Shown in pieces: positions 4,491 through 5,521 of a DNA stretch of 5,521 nucleotides. This DNA is from Bacillota bacterium (GTDB taxonomy: Bacteria; Bacillota; Clostridia; Peptostreptococcales; Anaerovoracaceae), in the NCBI GenBank assembly GCA_016286935.1, contig JAEEUO010000090.1, positions 1 through 5,521 on the forward strand, written 5' to 3'. Each line of letters begins with the position of its first letter. Position 1 is the stretch's first letter. A program made the position numbers and the translations under genes. The notes under the pieces are model-generated. The model searched no databases, was not told where the DNA came from, and saw nothing but the letters and a program-made list of their open reading frames with translations.

Positions 4491-5521
4491 CTGCGGAAGA
4501 ATTCGTCCGTCAGCCGGACGGCGCTCTCGTAGAACGGTCCGGTCTTGCCGGACGCTTCGGTGTAATCGTGTTCCGGCGCGAAGACCGGGACGCGGCTGTC
4601 GAACAGGACGAACGGAACCGGCTCCGCGACGTGGGTGCGGATCCGGATCGGCGTCGGATGGTCGGGCAGGAGCAGGATCCGGTAGTCGGAGCCGCTCTCC
4701 CCGAGGAAGCGCATCATCGGCCCGATGATCTTCTCGTCGAACAGCTCGAGCGAGCGCGTCTTGATCGAGGGGGAGCCCTGGTGGCCGGCCTCGTCGGTCG
4801 CCTCGAGGTGGATGTAGACGAAGTCCTTTCCGCGGCGGAACGCGTCCATCGCGGCGGCGGCCTTTCCGTCGAAGTTCGATTCGACCGTTCCGGTCACGCC
4901 GGGAACGTCGATCGATTCAAGGCCGGCTAAGATGCCGATGCCCTTGATCAGGTCGACCGCGGAGATCACGGCGCCGTCGACGCCGTATTTCTCTCGGAAC
5001 GGGAAGAGCGCGGGACGGCTTCCGGCGCCCCAGAGCCACAGCGAGTTCGCGGGGTGCTTTCCGGAGGCGATCCGGGCGCGGTTGATCGGGTGGTCCTTCA
5101 GAAGTTCGTAGCTCCGTTTCTGGAGGTCGAGGAAGAACGCGGCGTTCTCCCCGGCGGGAAGCTTGTCCGCGACGGGGAAGCCGAGGAAGTCGTGGGGCGG
5201 CGTCAGATCCGTCGCGAGAGAGCCGTTCCGGACGATGAGGCAGTGGCGGTAGCTCGTTCCGACGTAGAACCGGAGGCCGTCGCGCGCGAACGCGTCGTTG
5301 AGGACGTCGACGAGCACGGCGCAGTCGGCGGTCGGGATGTCGCCCGAGGCATGGTCGATCATCGTCATGTCTTCATAGGCGCAGTCCGCGTCGAACGAGC
5401 CGTCCGGGGCCGCGAGCGTGACGATGTTCGCGCGGTAGGAGACGTCGTCGTCACGCATCTCGACGCCGATCGACGCCGCTTCGAGAGGCGAACGGCCGGT
5501 GTGGCACGTCTTCGGATCATA
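4487..5521 (-). CDS. ApgM-like phosphoglycerate mutase / proposed homoserine kinase (N-terminus cut off)
   Basis: The frame is open from the right edge to a TGA at 4487-4489. The 344 visible codons include 21 before the internal Met at 5458 (reading ...CHTGRSPLEAASIGVE), so that Met is not the true start. The protein belongs to the archaeal-type cofactor-independent phosphoglycerate mutase family of the alkaline phosphatase superfamily. Numbering visible codons from the edge, metal-site motifs are HLEATDEAGHQG (238-249), LPDHPTP (285-291) and RTH (296-297 region). The N-terminal metal-binding Asp and catalytic Ser lie outside; roughly 50 residues are missing compared with the usual near-400 length. 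In bacteria one branch of this family is annotated as a proposed homoserine kinase of threonine synthesis, and the sequence here does not settle which activity it has. It overlaps dacA by 4 bases and is co-transcribed with it. Confidence 0.9.
   Translation of the reverse strand, partial: YDPKTCHTGRSPLEAASIGVEMRDDDVSYRANIVTLAAPDGSFDADCAYEDMTMIDHASGDIPTADCAVLVDVLNDAFARDGLRFYVGTSYRHCLIVRNGSLATDLTPPHDFLGFPVADKLPAGENAAFFLDLQKRSYELLKDHPINRARIASGKHPANSLWLWGAGSRPALFPFREKYGVDGAVISAVDLIKGIGILAGLESIDVPGVTGTVESNFDGKAAAAMDAFRRGKDFVYIHLEATDEAGHQGSPSIKTRSLELFDEKIIGPMMRFLGESGSDYRILLLPDHPTPIRIRTHVAEPVPFVLFDSRVPVFAPEHDYTEASGKTGPFYESAVRLTDEFFRR

Noticed and set aside
3412..4728. Several long frames on both strands inside dacA and the apgM-like gene
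   Set aside because: All are Arg/Asp/Ala-rich shadows of the motif-bearing real frames.

Overview
The window is a GC-rich bacterial chromosomal segment with five protein genes and one repeat-filled intergenic region. The gene set suggests an anaerobic, Firmicutes/Clostridia-like organism: a formate/nitrite-type channel behind a strong GGAGG ribosome binding site, a DacA/DacF-type carboxypeptidase, and an archaeal-type (ApgM-like) phosphoglycerate mutase relative. This placement is an inference from gene types and composition; no marker fixes the genus.

Layout, left to right. Positions 1-1232, minus strand: the N-terminal 410 residues of UvrC, cut by the left edge. Positions 1233-1328: a short divergent promoter region. 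Positions 1329-2180, plus strand: a complete formate/nitrite transporter (FNT) family channel. Positions 2160-2469: a roughly 310-bp region between convergent genes, almost wholly made of inverted and direct repeats, with a long bidirectional terminator hairpin near its middle. Positions 2470-5521, minus strand: a run of three genes transcribed as (apgM-like) - dacA - rdgB. The apgM-like gene lacks its N-terminus at the right edge and overlaps dacA by 4 bases (ATGA). rdgB follows dacA after 38 bases.

How the genes fit together. The minus-strand trio looks like one housekeeping transcription unit: central or amino-acid metabolism (phosphoglycerate mutase or proposed homoserine kinase), peptidoglycan trimming (DacA) and nucleotide-pool cleaning (RdgB). 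It ends at the terminator shared with the FNT gene. UvrC (nucleotide excision repair) and RdgB both protect the genome but are not in one transcript. The FNT channel has no formate- or nitrite-metabolism gene beside it here, so its substrate is open.

No CRISPR array, tRNA, rRNA, phage or complete insertion sequence was seen. The least ordinary part is the repeat-built region at 2160-2469. It carries three related repeat units, two interleaved pairs of perfect inverted repeats (23 and 21 bp), a 13-bp perfect inverted repeat at its ends, and the terminator. A second notable point is that uvrC appears to have an extended -10 promoter placed so that its mRNA would be leaderless.
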